From assembly GCA_023374025.1 (NCBI GenBank), contig SIJG01000024.1, positions 505,602 to 569,601 on the forward strand: 64,000 nucleotides of DNA, written 5' to 3'. Source of the DNA: Heterodera schachtii (taxonomy: Eukaryota; Nematoda; Chromadorea; Rhabditida; Heteroderidae). Below the pieces are notes generated by a model. It worked only from the letters and a program-made list of their open reading frames with translations. It had not been told where the DNA came from and did not search any database. Below are positions 27,001 through 40,019 of the stretch, piece after piece. Both the position numbers and the translations under genes were made by a program. Numbering within the stretch: position 1 is the stretch's first letter; every line of letters starts with the position of its first letter.

Positions 27001-28039
27001 TTGTTTTTGTGGGTTGAGTGTTGAAGGTCAGCGGAAAATGGAAGAGAATAAAGAACTTTATTGATTTGAAAAAAATGGGGAAATGAATGAGGTTAATAAT
27101 GTTGAATGAGAACGATGGACGCCTAGTAAGGGCATGACCAAGCGGGGATAGCAGCCCCAAACCATTTATGAAAATTTTAAGGAAGTTTTTAAATGTAACT
27201 GCTGATTATGATATGACTGATTAGTGATTACCTAGGTGGGAATCCGAAGATATGTAATTGGGCGTAAAAGAAATGAAAGGAAAAACCGAATTAACATTTT
27301 CAAAACTAAAATCCCCTTCATTTTCTGGCGAATTGTTTGTTGGCGTTAACATTAATTTTAAAAAACGAAACAGTAAATCTTTCAATTTAAATTTTAGGAT
27401 TTTAATCGTTCGTAGAAAATAATTTTTCACACCAGCTATGGCTAAAGTTTTTCGTATTCATAAAATCATCAGTTTAAAACCCATTTGGTTCTTCAAAATA
27501 AACCTGGGAGTTGCAAACTTTGATATAAAAACAAAAAATGAAGTAAGGGATAATCGAAGAAAGTTTATGAATCTGTGGTTAATTAAATAGGAATAGTAGC
27601 AAAATTATGTAAATATAACAAGCAGATTAGATGTGAATGAGAAGATGATTTTGCGTAAAAGGAAAATGAAAAAAAGGAAAAAGCGAAAAAACATTTTCAA
27701 AATTAAAATATCCTTCATTTCTCTGGCTAATTGTTTTTGGCGTTTACCATAAATTTAAAAATGGAACAGTTAACTTTTCCAATTTCGAATTATTGGTCAC
27801 AAGAAAGCTGTTTTTGACACTCGCTATGATTATACTGGTTTTAATTCAAGGAACAAACCTTAAATCCATTGGGTTCTAGATATATAATAGAAATAAAATT
27901 AATTTTATTTACCATCATCAAATCCATATTTATTTGAATGTTTAAACATGTCGTACAAATTGAAAAACTGTCGTATCGACAAAATGAGATAGGTCAATTA
28001 ATCAGATCTCTCTTCCCTCTTATGGTCGTCATTCCCCCA
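27001..28039. other. AT-rich spacer with a diverged duplication
   Basis: No gene was seen. A segment at about 27290-27440 (TTTTCAAAACTAAAATCCCC followed by an ATTTTCTGGC word) resembles one at about 27690-27830, suggesting an old local duplication of about 150 bases. Confidence 0.45.
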
Positions 28040-28880
28040 TCACTGAGCAATTCCGATCACTCCGCATGCCAAACGGGGACCCGCATTGCCAGTCTCCATG
28101 CTCTCCGGCTTCTTGAGTCCTTCACCACGGCCTAAAAGCGTAAATTTGTTAGCAAATTGAGAGTAAGATTTAATTTTATTAAATTTTTCAATGAATTCTC
28201 GAACCCAAATCGTCCTCGAGCTTGTGCACGACAAGCGCGCGGCCGATGATGTTGTGCGGACCGACCAGTGAAATCACTTTGTCCGTGAAATTGAGTTTTG
28301 CCACTCCGTCCTGCCCGGCCAACACGTTGCCGAGATCGCCCACATGGCGCGTCGCATCCTTAATTTTTATATAAATAAATCCCCAACCAAAAAGGAAGCG
28401 CCATTTTACTAAATATTATACTTAAACCACGGCCCCTTAACCACCTCCGGTCCACCATGGGTTTTGTTCGTCGGATTGAAGTGGGGCCCAGCAGACATAC
28501 ACCCGCTGGACAAGTCACCGAAAGCTAAAACAAATCCTATTTTAAAATGGATAAATGGGTTGGTCGATGACCGTGGACGTGGAAGCCGTGTTTTCCGGGC
28601 GAAAGGCCAGTGATCTCACCCTGGATGGTCACCGGAGAGTCATCCTTCTCCTTAAATTCAACAATTAGAATAACTTTGAAAGATTATGGAAGGAATAGCA
28701 TTAGTAATGGTAAATTTTTCGCAATTCCAAAACTTAAACTTTAAATTCCGAGATTTTAAAAGCTACAAAAATGCTAAGAAATTTTCTGTTAGAATTTATG
28801 ACCTGGATGAAGTTAATCTTCCCCTTCACATTCGGGTCCTCATCACCAACAAGCACGCAGACAGCCGAACGCTTTTGCAT
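28040..28880 (-). CDS. sod: Cu/Zn superoxide dismutase, cytosolic type
   Basis: Converts superoxide to oxygen and hydrogen peroxide. Five exons join in frame: 28880-28803, 28650-28572, 28524-28445, 28358-28205 and 28131-28040, giving 160 residues, close to the usual 153-160. All metal ligands are visible: HGFHVH (two Cu His), GPHFNP (bridging His), THGGP and RHVGDLG (Zn His and Asp) and the VVHK His near the end. The active-site Arg is in [10 protein letters not shown]. There is no signal peptide; a TTCTCAG acceptor lies seven bases before the ATG, as expected for spliced-leader addition in nematodes, so the cytosolic start is preferred. The gene looks intact. Confidence 0.96.
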
Positions 28881-30475
28881 GACTTTCTGAGAAGATGAAA
28901 GATTGAATGTTTAAGGCTGGAAAGAATTCAATTTGTTTCAATAATTTAACCCAATTTATGGCAGAGGGATTAAATTTAAATGACCCATACATATGTATGT
29001 AAAAATGAATGATGAGTGAATTGAATGATTGGGAAGGGAAGGGAAGGAAATGGGGGGTGGAGGATGATGGGAGGGCATGACATACAATGAACATTGGACT
29101 GTATTCGAAAGTGAATGAAAGGGGTGAGAAAGAGAAGTGACAAATGAGGAGGGAAAGTGGGCGGGGCGGAAAACAACAAATAAACACCAACAGCAGAAGA
29201 GAAGACAAAACAAAGGTGGATATGCAAGCATATGCATATGCCAGGCCCATATGCTGCAAAACAAAATTTTAAATTTCGATGCCCAAGTGGTCAGAAGTAC
29301 AAAAGTGACTCAATTGTGAACCTTTTTACAATGAAAAAGGACATTGACTTTTTTGGTCCATTTAATAAAAAAGGTCATTTATTTCCTTTTTTAACATCTA
29401 TAGGGCTAATTGTTTATTGGATTTAAAAATCAATTAGGTAAGTAAGCATAATCAATATTATATTCTGTATTATGTTGCATAAAACAATTACCACACCGAA
29501 AACATTGAAGACATTCTGTCCGTCACGCCTCTGATTAATTCCATGGCAAAATAAGTGAGTTTATTTAATAGAGTAAAGAATTTTTTGGCTTAATTTGGAA
29601 TGATTAAATTTTCTTTGCAAAATGGAAGTGAGTTTTAAGTCCATGCACGTCAAAATGAGCACATTATTATAATCATTGGCTAGTGGGGAAGGGCGAGGGG
29701 CGGGAGAGCAATGGTAAATTGTTTTCGAAAACAAAATTGTGTCAACAAATGGACGGAGAGCAAAGAGAGAGCCAAGTGATGAGAGATGGGTGGCAAGGAA
29801 GGGAAACCCAACAACAAAATAAATAAGCCCTTCCCTTTTTATGTGTGAGGGAAGGAAGGAATGTTTGAAGGGACGAAGAATGGATCTTTTACCCTAAATG
29901 GGGACAATTAATGTTTTATCATCTTGATACATAATTTTTAAAGACCAAAGCAGCAGAAGGGGTAAGACAGTCCATTCAAAGCTTTTAAGAATCATCTTTT
30001 TATAAAATTAACAATCCAAAGATAAATATAAAAGTGGACATACAATACTTAGAATATGTAAATAAATTTGAAATCCCGAAGAAATGAAAATAATGTGATC
30101 GATTAGTGAGAATATGTATGTATCAGTTATCTTTATCTCATTAAATTTACATAGAAATTGATAAAAGGGAGCAAATGAAAATGTCAAATTAAATGAGAGA
30201 AACGCAAATTATCTCATTGTCTTTTTGTTTTGTCTATTTTCTTTACCTTCTCCTTTTCCCCCACTCTATTTTTTCTCTATTTCTCTCTCTTTATTGTGTA
30301 ATCTCTTTTTCTCGCTGTCTCTTTCCTTTATATGACAGACCAGACACAGAGCTTCATCTTTAATGTTTTCCGCTCTGTCTTCCCCTGAATTTACGAAATT
30401 TTTTTTTATTTAATTAGCCTTGATTAGCTTAATTAGTCTTATTTTTGATCCTTTATTCTCCTACAACACTTCATT
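28881..30475. other. Divergent promoter region of the SOD and NOMO genes
   Basis: The two genes point away from each other. The stretch is purine-rich (GGGAAGGGAAGG) near 29030-29170 and pyrimidine-rich near 30230-30340 just before NOMO. No exon or RNA gene was recognised. Confidence 0.5.
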
Positions 30476-33400
30476 ATGTTGTTGCGGATAATTCTTTGTT
30501 CTGTTGTTTTTCTGCTCCCATTCTTCGTTCCCGACTCTTTGGCTAAAGTTGTAAGCTGCGAGGGCTTTGTTAAGACCAAAATTCCTGACATTGACCTCTC
30601 CAAAGTTCAGGTTCTATTTATATTCCTAATTGTTGTCGAAAAAAGTTTGTTTTTACCCTATTTTAAGGCTAAACTCTTCACGAACCACGGCAATTTGAAG
30701 TATGAGACGGAATGCAATGCGCAGAATGGTCACTTTCTGATCCCAATTTACAACAAAGGGCATTATGTGATCAAAGTGTCCGGGCCAACCGGATGGATAT
30801 TTTCAGGTATAATAGCGGAAGAAATGTTCGATCGGATTTCTTAAAACTTGAATTTATTTAATCTTTTCTAATCTTTTTCGCAATTAAATTTCACTAAAAC
30901 AAGATTTAGGTAAATAGAATTATTGCTTAAATAATTGCTCAACATCCAACCTTTTCAGAACCGAACAGCCGAGCGGTGGAAATTGCAGACGACGGCACGG
31001 GCTGTTCCAACGACATAATCGTCGAATTGGTCGGCTTTGAAATTGTCGGTGAAGTGCTAAATGAGGGCGGTGTCAAACTGTCGTTGGGACTTTACACGAC
31101 GGAAAAGGACGGCGGCGTTTTGGTGGCCAAAACGGAGACGGACGGGCGCGGACACTACAAATTTAACGCAAAACCAGGTGAAAAATTGGGCTTTTTATAT
31201 TTTGTAATGCATTTCGATTTTAAAAGGACATGTGATTCGTTTCAAATTGATCTCGGCCCTTTTTGAATTGTTAGTCCAAGTATAAATACTCACCAAATGT
31301 TTTATTTCGGAAAATGCAAATGCTTACCCATAAGAATTATTAAAACTTGTTCTTCAATGATCAATTTCGTGGTTTTTCGAAAATTCAATTGGGCAGATAT
31401 TTTAAAATGATTCAAATTAAAATATGCAAAAATATCGAAAATTATTACGAAAAATGAGCATATGGCAAAAATGACGGACAATACACTTACATTTTCTACC
31501 AGGAGTTTATGTGATTTCGACAATGACCGACGCGGGCCAATGCGTTGCGCGTGGCACCGTTTCGGTGGAAGTGACCAACGGACCGGTGAAAGTGCAGCCG
31601 GACATCACTTTGGCCGGACACAATGTGCGGGTGGTAGTGGTGGACGAATGGGGCAACAAAATGACGGGCGAAGAGGGGAAAGCGGCGGTGGTGGAGACAC
31701 TCGTTGAACTCCATTCGGACAGCCAAATTGATGTGAGGAATTGCATTCTAGTGAAAATGAACGGAGCAGATCGTCCCCCCCCCCCCAATCCTGTTCAATT
31801 CGTTCAGTTCCAACATTTGCCGGTCAATGTGCCGAGACCGCAAGCGAAAAACACGGGCGACGATGTCTGGACGTACACAGTGGAGACGCGCACGGGCACC
31901 GCTCTGTTCGCCTGTCTGCCCTCCGCTCGCTACACATTCTCCGCCGCCGCGCTGCTCCGCCGCAAAGACGGCACCCAACGGATTGGCGTCAAATTTGAGC
32001 GCAAAACCATCCAATTGGGTGCCAACGCTGTTGAAGTACGTCAAAACCGTTGCTGGGTTATCATAGTAGTGGTGAAAAATACCAAGATGGTGGAGAAATA
32101 AAGTAAAAACAAACGAAAAATGGAAATCATAAGTACCCACCCACCAATCTGTGGCAAAAATTTCGATTAGATAACTTTTTGTTGAATTTTCGGGTTTGAA
32201 CTGACCGCAAATAATTTACAAAAGCAAATCTGACTGTGAATCTATAGGGAAAATGGGCCTATTACAATAGAATGGCCAATTAAATAATATTTCCCTTCTG
32301 AAGCTGACCCTTTCTGTGGCAACTTTTCGTCTGTTCGGCACCGTTTTGGACCCTTTGGGCCGCCCATTGGTCGGCGACGGACTGTCCATTCTGTTGGACG
32401 GAGTTGCGCGAACTGCAAAGGGCACAACGGCATCAAATGTTGGCACTTTTGAGTTGGACGGAGTCAGCAGGGGAAAGCATCGCATCGGTGCGTCCAAGGA
32501 ACACTACGAAAGTGGCCAAGCTGTGGTCGATGTGTCCACGAAATTGGACGGACTGATTGAACTGCGCACGGAAAGGTGCAATTTCGTTCAATTTCATTAT
32601 AAAAAAAACTCCATTCCATATAAATAAATACAATGACATTTAACCATTTTTAAAAGCATTTTCATTTTACAGAATTGCCTTTTGTGGAACAGTTTCGCCC
32701 ATGGCTTCGGCTGATCTGTCAATTGAAGTTGCACAGTTGAAAAACAACGAAGGTGGTCAAATGGGCACAAATGCCCCTGCGGTTATTATTAAGCCGGAAC
32801 GCAATGGCCATTTCTGTCGAATGCTCTCACCCGGCAAATACACCGCTCGTGTCAGTGTGGCCAACATGTTTTTTTTACATTTTAAGGCTTATTTTTAGGG
32901 TTTTCTGTCAAAAATGCCTATTTTTGTCAAATTTTTGCATTTTGGGTATTTAAACGGTCTATTAAAAATGTGATAAATTGCAAAAATTTTTATTGGGGAC
33001 CATTTAATTTGGGTAGTTTTCTTTTTCGAACTCGTTGTCCTGACTTTTCTTCTGTTTCAGGTCATTTCTCCAACGGCATACACACCGAAACAACAATTGG
33101 TCGATTTGACGGAAAAGCCTTTGGTCGGCGTGAAATTCACACAATTTTTGGGCAAAATTGCCGGATGGATTGAATGCATAGGTGCCAAATAAATGCACTT
33201 CATTTACATATTTATTAGCTAGTAGTGGTCATAAAAGCACTAATTAACTATTTAAGGGACTTGTGTTGGCATTTCCGTGGAATTGTCGTCACACGGCGGG
33301 GGTCACTCACCGGCATTTGTTGCCAACATAAAGCCAAATGAAAGCGACGGGACGTTTCAATTTGCGGAGATTTCCCCTTCCATTTACAAAGGTGACAACA

Positions 33401-36400
33401 TTTATATTATGGGTGCAAAAATATGGAATTTCATAAAATTTCGAAAAATTGCTAAATTTCATAAATTATATATATTTTTTAAAATTCCATGAAATTTCAA
33501 TTTTTTTTTTCTCGATTTATGCTAATAAATTTTTTTTATGTGAATTATGTTACAGTGCGCGTGGTGAGCAGCGAAAATATTTGGTGGGATTCAATTGAAC
33601 AAACGGTCCATCTGGTGGAAAAGGACGTGGACGGAGTTCACTTTGTACAGAAGGGCTTCAAAATGGACATACAAAGCACACATCCCGCAAAAATGGTAAT
33701 TTAAATGTTGGAATGTCTATTTATTATAATTTTTTATACAAAATTAAATGCCAATCAGAAAATCACTGTTCTTCCATTCTTTTTCCAGGAATATGCGCCG
33801 ACCGTTCAACACAAAAAGCCCTCCACTGATGCCGTTCAGCAGCTCAAAATGGTGCATTTGGTGTCCGGCCTCAACACTTTGTTCTTCCCAATGCCATCGT
33901 CGCCAACCGAAAAGAGTGCCGCCAAAGGCAAACGCCAAAATCACCGCACACCGCCGCAACCGTTCAAATTTGCGCTTTCCTCATGCCACGACTTTGAAAT
34001 TGTTGTTGCCGATGGCGACGGAAAAGCGGCGGAAAATGCTTTTAATGGCCAACAAAAGGACGACAACAACAGCGGCAAGTTCACTATGCCTGGCACAAAA
34101 CGTGTTGAACTTGTCGCCAAAGCGACACGATTGCCTATCAGAATTGAGTTGGATGGCGACAGTACGGGGCGGGGCGAGTTGAACTTGGTGGACATGAAGC
34201 TGACTTGGTAAAGATATGCCTCTTTATTCAGAAAACCGTTAGGATGACACAAAGAATTATTTATTTTTCCTTCGCCGTAGAAAATAGACCTACTATCTTT
34301 TCCAGTTTTTTAAGGGAAAAAAGTCGCAAATATTTTTTGCTGAATATGACTCATTTATTTTTGCTTTTTTCATTGCCATTTGCCCTTTTCCAGTGACGGA
34401 TGCTCTTCGGAGGAGGCAAAATTGTCGCCCATTTCCGACTCGATCAATGGCACCGTTAGGACATTCGTTTTCCGCTTGGAACAGCAGAAAGTTGGCACCA
34501 AATTTGTTGCGACGGCACACTCGGCTCTTCACCTGTTCATCCCGGAGACCATCGCAATCAAATTCAATGGTGCAATTAATGTGGAATTCTAATATTCAAT
34601 AACCGATAAACTTAAAATTCGTTGTAAAGGTGATTGTCAGGAGGAGCCGATTGTTTTCCGAGCGCATTTGGGCAAATTCATCGAGGGCCATGTGCGTCCG
34701 GCCATTTCTGAAGTGAGTGTCACCGCAAAACGCCGAAAGACCACCGGCGACGGGAAAGGGACGGATTTGCGCACGCAGACGGATGCCGACGGAAAATTCA
34801 GGTGGCGAAGGGACTCAATATAAAAGGATTTTTGCGGCTGGGAGTGAGTACTTTGTTCAATCTTTTTGGTTTTTTTTAATTTAAATTTTTAGATACATAA
34901 TTAAAAATTGGATCAATGTAAAAGTTTGTCTCATTTCCCCTCCTCTCATTTTTAGGTTTGGTCCGGTTTGGGATGAACAGGACTTTGAGCTGATGCTGGA
35001 AAAGGATGGCTTCGAGTTCAAGCCGTACACACCAACTGCCGATGGTATAAAGATACGGAAGGCGGGTGGTTGGGGAGAGGGACTCCGTTTGGTTAACAGT
35101 AAATTCATAACTGACAATGAGATTCAATTTGGATTGAGTTTTGTTTCTGGGTCGCATACCGTTGATTATGCCAGAGTTCTCTTTCATCCATTCATTCATT
35201 TGCCATTGCCTTCAAAGATGGTTCTTCCCATCGCCAACTCCGTTCGCCCTTCGTTTTCTCTGCTACCAAATTGTCTCAACTGATTGTCCGTTTTGTGAAC
35301 ACCGATTTGAAAACGCCGTTGTCGGATGTGCTCGTCTCTGTCAGCGGTTCGTCCTCCTCCTCCGACTTCCGCTCCAACACAGTGACCGACCCGACCGGCA
35401 CGCTGAACATCGTCGGATTGGTCAGTTTCTCCGGCCTCGGGAATCCTTGCACAAAAATTAGAAAATGAGTCATCGAACTGAAAAATTAATGAAAAAATAA
35501 CATTTTAATTTTTAAATATCATTTTACCACATTAAAGGCACCCGGCACGTATTTCATCAGGCCAATTCTGAAGGAGTACAAATTCACGGCAAATTCCTTC
35601 TCCGCCCAAATTGCAGAGGGTCAAACGGAAGAGATTGTTTTGGAGGCAAAGCGATACGCGTACAGGTGGGGGAAGGGATTGATGGATCAACAACTAACAA
35701 ACATCCTTAAATTATGCCATACTAATTGTGAGCTATCATTCAGCATTTATGGAAAAGTGTCCACCATCAGTAACAAAATGCTTCCATCGCCCATTTACGT
35801 CGAGGCACTCTCCGAACAATGTGAAAATCATTTGGTTGGTGTAATTTTATACAATAATATTTATTATGATATCATTAATTACAAATGCACAATTAACATT
35901 ATGGAATAACCAAAACATTACTTTTAAGGTTGGCTTTTTGTCAATTTTAAAAACATGTCTTAAAAGTTCTAAAATTTTTAATTTTATCGAGGTTCTTTGC
36001 CAGAATATTTAACATGCAAATGGATTAATCGCTTAAAATCGAAATCTCGTGCAAAAATATTTTTAAGCCATATTTCTCCTTTCCATGGTATCCAAAACTC
36101 TTCCCCTTTCAGGAGGACGATGTGGTCGATTCGTCCACCAACGAATTTCGCGTCCGCGGCCTCAAACCGTCGTGCCGATACAAAGTGTTTTTGAAGGCTG
36201 AGAGCGGAGAGCAAATCAAAGCATTTCCGCCCCTTTTCAATGTTCAGGTGGACGGGGGCAATCAAAAATTATATAAAAACAATTAATTATTTATTACCGA
36301 CAATTTCAATTGAATTCTGTCATTGTCAAGACGGGCAACGAGGACAGGCGTGACGTGCACTTTGTCGTGTTCCCCAACGAATTGCCCGCGGCAACGGTTG

Positions 36401-37102
36401 TCGGCGAATTGGAACTTCCGGCAAATGCCACCATTGGCGGGGGCGTCAGCAGTAGCAGCAGCACTTTTCGTGTGCTTTTGAAGGACAGTGCCACCGGCAA
36501 AATAATTCAGGAACAAAATGTGCCGGGCACTGTGTTCTTTTTCACATTGCCCGCCTATAAAAAGGTGGAATTTTATTAAATTAATTAACTAATTTCATTA
36601 TTTATTGCTCATAGCATTATGCCATTGAAATTGGTCGGAGTGAGGCAAAAAAGCTGAAAATTGAGCCCATTTCTGAAGGATTCTTCGCCGACTCTCCATT
36701 CACTTTTGTCAGGTAATCAATGCCATCCATTGATATTTCTTAATTGCTTTTAATTAATCATTTTTTAATTGCCCAGGCTCGTCCCGCGGCCGCAACAGCG
36801 ATCCGTCGATGTTGAAGTGCACAAAGCCAACTATTTGGGATTGGCACTGATTTTGTTGATAACATTGGCATTTTTGAACCAAACAAAGGTGGGCAAATGA
36901 ATGCTTAGGGAGTTTTTAAAAATGTATATTAATTTATTCTTTAAAAACGCAAGAAATTTTAATTCAGACAAAAATTCTCGTGGAATTTTTAATGGAAAGA
37001 GCGCGAAAATTTATTCGTCCGAAGAACAACCGACAGAGTACGCAGCAACAGATTGGACTTTCAGCAGAGTTGGAGAGGCGGAGAAAAGCGAAGAAACAGT
37101 GA
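30476..37102 (+). CDS. nra-4: NOMO (nodal modulator) ER membrane protein, nra-4-like
   Basis: Single-pass ER protein with a large lumenal chain of Ig-like/carboxypeptidase-regulatory-like domains. NOMO works with NCLN/TMEM147 in multipass-membrane-protein biogenesis, and the C. elegans counterpart NRA-4 affects nicotinic receptor assembly. The ATG at 30476 starts a hydrophobic signal peptide ending near SLA. Domain 1 shows VSCEGFVK followed by KLFTNHGNLKYETEC and GPTGWIFS, the standard NOMO opening. Later segments include FRLFGTVLDPLGRPL, GVSRGKHRIGASKEHY, a PGTYFIRPILKEY motif near 35540-35590 and YAYSIYGKVSTI. A helix reading LGLALILLITLAFL at about 36835-36880 is the membrane anchor, followed by a basic tail ending RRRKAKKQ at 37102. 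There are about twenty exons, with the last intron at about 36889-36967. All visible exons keep frame. Confidence 0.92.
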
Positions 37103-37390
37103 AATAAAACGGGGAAAATTTAGTCGTCCATCCATTTTTTGTTATTTGTTATTTATGTTCCCTTTCAATGTGTGATAACAAATATTATTTGTTTTTTTTA
37201 ATTCGATTAGCTAAAAAATCATAGAGTTATTTAAAAATATGAGCAGCGGAATGAACTCACTTTATTATTCAAAAAATGCTTTCAAATTGAAATTACACAT
37301 TGTAAATTGAAGAATCGAACAAATTTTGCACAATGAATTGGGCACAAAAATCTTTTCTTTGCTTTTTGTTTATGCCACCAAATTTGAATT

Positions 37391-38425
37391 TCATCGCCTT
37401 CGGCGTCGTCCAAACACGCCCATGCCGCCGTTGGCCATGTCAATGGCACCGCCATTGGCAATGCCATTCATCAAATTATTGTTGCCGCTGTTGAAGCCGG
37501 CAAATTCGTTGGCTGTTGGCATGCCAATAAAATTGTTGCTGTTGCCGTTCGTCTCCTGCTGCTGCTGACAACACGTGCCACAATTGCAATTTCCGCCACC
37601 GCCGCCCATTGTGCCGAAGGCATTCCCTCCATTTTGCTGCTGCTGTTGGCCTCCACCCATGAAATTTGGGCTAAGATTCACTGAAAGCGTGGAAAATTGA
37701 AACTTGTTAGTCGGGGGCCCAATTAGCGATTGAAAATTAGTTGCTAATTAGCCTTAATTAGATATGATCAATTGTTCAAAAATGGAGCGATCAGTTTTGG
37801 TCGGCTCGCCTCTTGAATTCGGGGCCAAAAGCCACGAGCGACGTGACGGATGTTCTGGTGCCGCTGGGTGCCCTAATTAATCCATCCGATTGATCTCTCC
37901 ATCAAATTGTTCCAATCGGTCAAAAAATCCCAACAAATTTGCGTTGAACCCATTGATCAGAATGGTATCATCTCTGATTTTTGCTCTGATCACTTTTATT
38001 TTCCTACACTCTCGGATCATTGATTGAAATGCCATGGCCAAAAAGGCATTTGGCGATCAGCAAATGCCAAACATTTAATTAACTAATTGGTTACCGGTTT
38101 GGCCTTGCATCGGTGGGAATTGGCCTCCGATGCCCGGAGGTGGGGGCGGCGGCGGTGGGGGAAATTGGCGCCCAAAAGCGCCCAGCGGATTCAGCGGGCA
38201 GCCAAAAGCCGGCCCAAAGGGCTGCTGAAACTGTGCCGCGGCGCCGCCGCCGTTTGGCTGTTGCGCCGCGCTGAGAACGGCGATTGGGGAACATCCGCCG
38301 GGCGCGCCCAAAAGTTGGCACAGCGAAGGGACGGCACCGAAGGCGCAAAGGGCGCCGAGGAAGAGGCACAGAAGCGTGAAGTGATGGTGGACGAAGGACG
38401 GCATCGCGACGAATTTTTGGCACAT
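37391..38425 (-). CDS. Secreted low-complexity Gly/Asn/Gln/Pro-rich protein with RRRRR end
   Basis: Not a family I recognise. Two exons, about 38425-38096 and 37681-37391, join at QT|VNLSPNF. The N-terminus has a hydrophobic stretch (LLCLFLGALCAFGAV), consistent with a signal peptide; the start could be Met1 or Met8. The mature part has a nine-Pro run, FQQPFGPAFGCPLNP, Gly/Gln/Asn tracts, a NCNCGTCC cluster and a terminal run of five Arg. It is convergent with NOMO, about 290 bases away. The composition suggests an extracellular structural or secreted protein, but function is unknown. Confidence 0.65.
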
Positions 38426-38509
38426 TGTACGGCAAATGATCGAAAATTCTTAAATAATCAAAGATAATATTTTATTTGAAAATGGAAGAAAAAACGGTGT
38501 CAGACAACT

Positions 38510-38605
38510 CGTGCTGAGGCTTAAGCCAGACCTAAGCTATAGGCTTATGCTTAGGCCGAAGCTTTAGGCAGGCTATGCCTAAGTTTTAGGCTTTATTTTG
38601 TAAAA
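38510..38605. repeat. Degenerate TTAGGC-like cluster
   Basis: TTAGGC, TAGGCTT and the inverse GCCTAA occur about eight times in under 100 bases, in both orientations. The motif equals the nematode telomere hexamer, but the units are not in a regular array. Confidence 0.5.
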
Positions 38606-39123
38606 TTTTCATTGTATGAGTTGCCATTGACTCGAAAAAACATTTCACCCAAAATAGAAAATGAAAACCATTTCAGAAACTAAATTCTTTGCTAAATCTT
38701 TAAAAATTTAAAAAAAATTCACAAAAATTAATTGGGAGAAACAGTGAGAAAATGGGAAGCATTTTGTGGAGGAGCAACTAAATAACAACTGACTAATGAG
38801 TGACCATTTGGGGCGGTCTCTTCCGAGCAAAATGTGTCCGGAAGGCGTTCCCCCGCCCCGCTCAAAAAACCCCAAATTGCATTAATGGGCCGCCCACCCC
38901 CGGGGGATGCGCGAGACGACCGAAAAAGCGAGAGCAAATATTTATTTATATTTATTCATTCACTCATTGAGCAGCCCCTATTTGCGGAGAGTGAAAACGG
39001 AACGTAAGACGGAGCTGTCGACAGTCCGGAATTGAACGATTGCTGCTGGACCCATTAGACAAGGTCAACCACAACCACCACCAACCACAGCACTGCTAAT
39101 TGAGCGGATATTAACGCTTTTTA

Positions 39124-39594
39124 ATGGCCAACGAAAAATCCACAATTTTGGAGTGGGGACAGCCGACCCGAAAGAAAGCGGATAGTAGTGGTCCAGTTTG
39201 GACACACAGCAACGGACAAGCAAATGCAGCAGCAAGCGGGGAAAAGCGGAAAATGGCTTATAAGGTGAGGGATGGGAGAGGAAATGCTGGACTTTGGCAG
39301 CAAAGACGAGCAGTTGAAGCTGTTGTGCCAAGTGTTGCAGGCGTCCGACGCGGACACAATGGAAGAGGAAGTGAAGGAGGAAATGTTGGACGGAAGCGGA
39401 CAGACGAGGGCGAGTCGAGGGGATAATGCGAATGGCACTGACAATGAATTGGCACTTTTAGGCCGTGCGGAAAGAGGCGGACATGGCGGCTTTCTCAGGG
39501 GCAAATGCCGTCTCTTACACAGTGATGCAAAAGGGCGGGGCAAAGAGAAACAACGAGGAGAGACACCCTTTGTTCAAACGAGACAAATTGATCA
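39124..39594 (+). CDS. Possible small charged protein, splicing unclear
   Basis: Not recognised. Frames opening at an ATG at 39124 (MANEKSTILEWGQPTRKKAD) and continuing after a probable GTGAGG donor at about 39265 look coding. A downstream segment beginning ASDADTMEEEVKEEMLD is in frame after a TTGCAG acceptor at 39340. A last piece reading KEADMAAFSGANAVSYTVMQ would end at a TAA near 39594 after a TTTTAG acceptor at 39461. No junction set that joins all pieces was confirmed, so treat this as a candidate gene only. Confidence 0.35.
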
Positions 39595-39827
39595 TGTAAA
39601 AAGAAATTGGAAATACATTTTAAATTGTTTTATTCAGAAGAAATAAAATATCCAACGAAGGGGTGACCGACCACTTACACGTTAGATTTTAGTAAATTAA
39701 TATCAAGTCCAAGGAGCTCTTTTACAGACTAAATAATCTTTGTTTAACTCAATCCATTTATTTATACGGTTTTTGAATACTGTCAACAGATGGAGCATCT
39801 GTTATATCTTTGTTGTTGAGTTTAGAC

Positions 39828-39902
39828 TAGAGATCGGACCGGTCGGTTTCTTTTTCGGTTTTTAACCGAAACCGTTCGACCGACCCTCTTGTCCGGTCTC
39901 TA
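39828..39902. mobile_element. 75-bp hAT-type MITE with 8-bp target-site duplication
   Basis: A near-palindromic 75-base element beginning TAGAGATCGGACC and ending GTCCGGTCTCTA, with a CGGTT/AACCG centre. It is flanked by exact direct repeats GTTTAGAC at 39820-39827 and 39903-39910. Eight-base duplications and TAGAGATC-like ends are typical of hAT-derived MITEs. Confidence 0.9.
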
Positions 39903-40019
39903 GTTTAGACCATATTAAGGTCGTTCTGTTGATAAAAGAATTTGAAGTTTTACTAGATTGTGATTTTAACACAACTTTACGTCTAGTGACCAGAAAATTG
40001 AGGAAAAAAATATGTCTTT

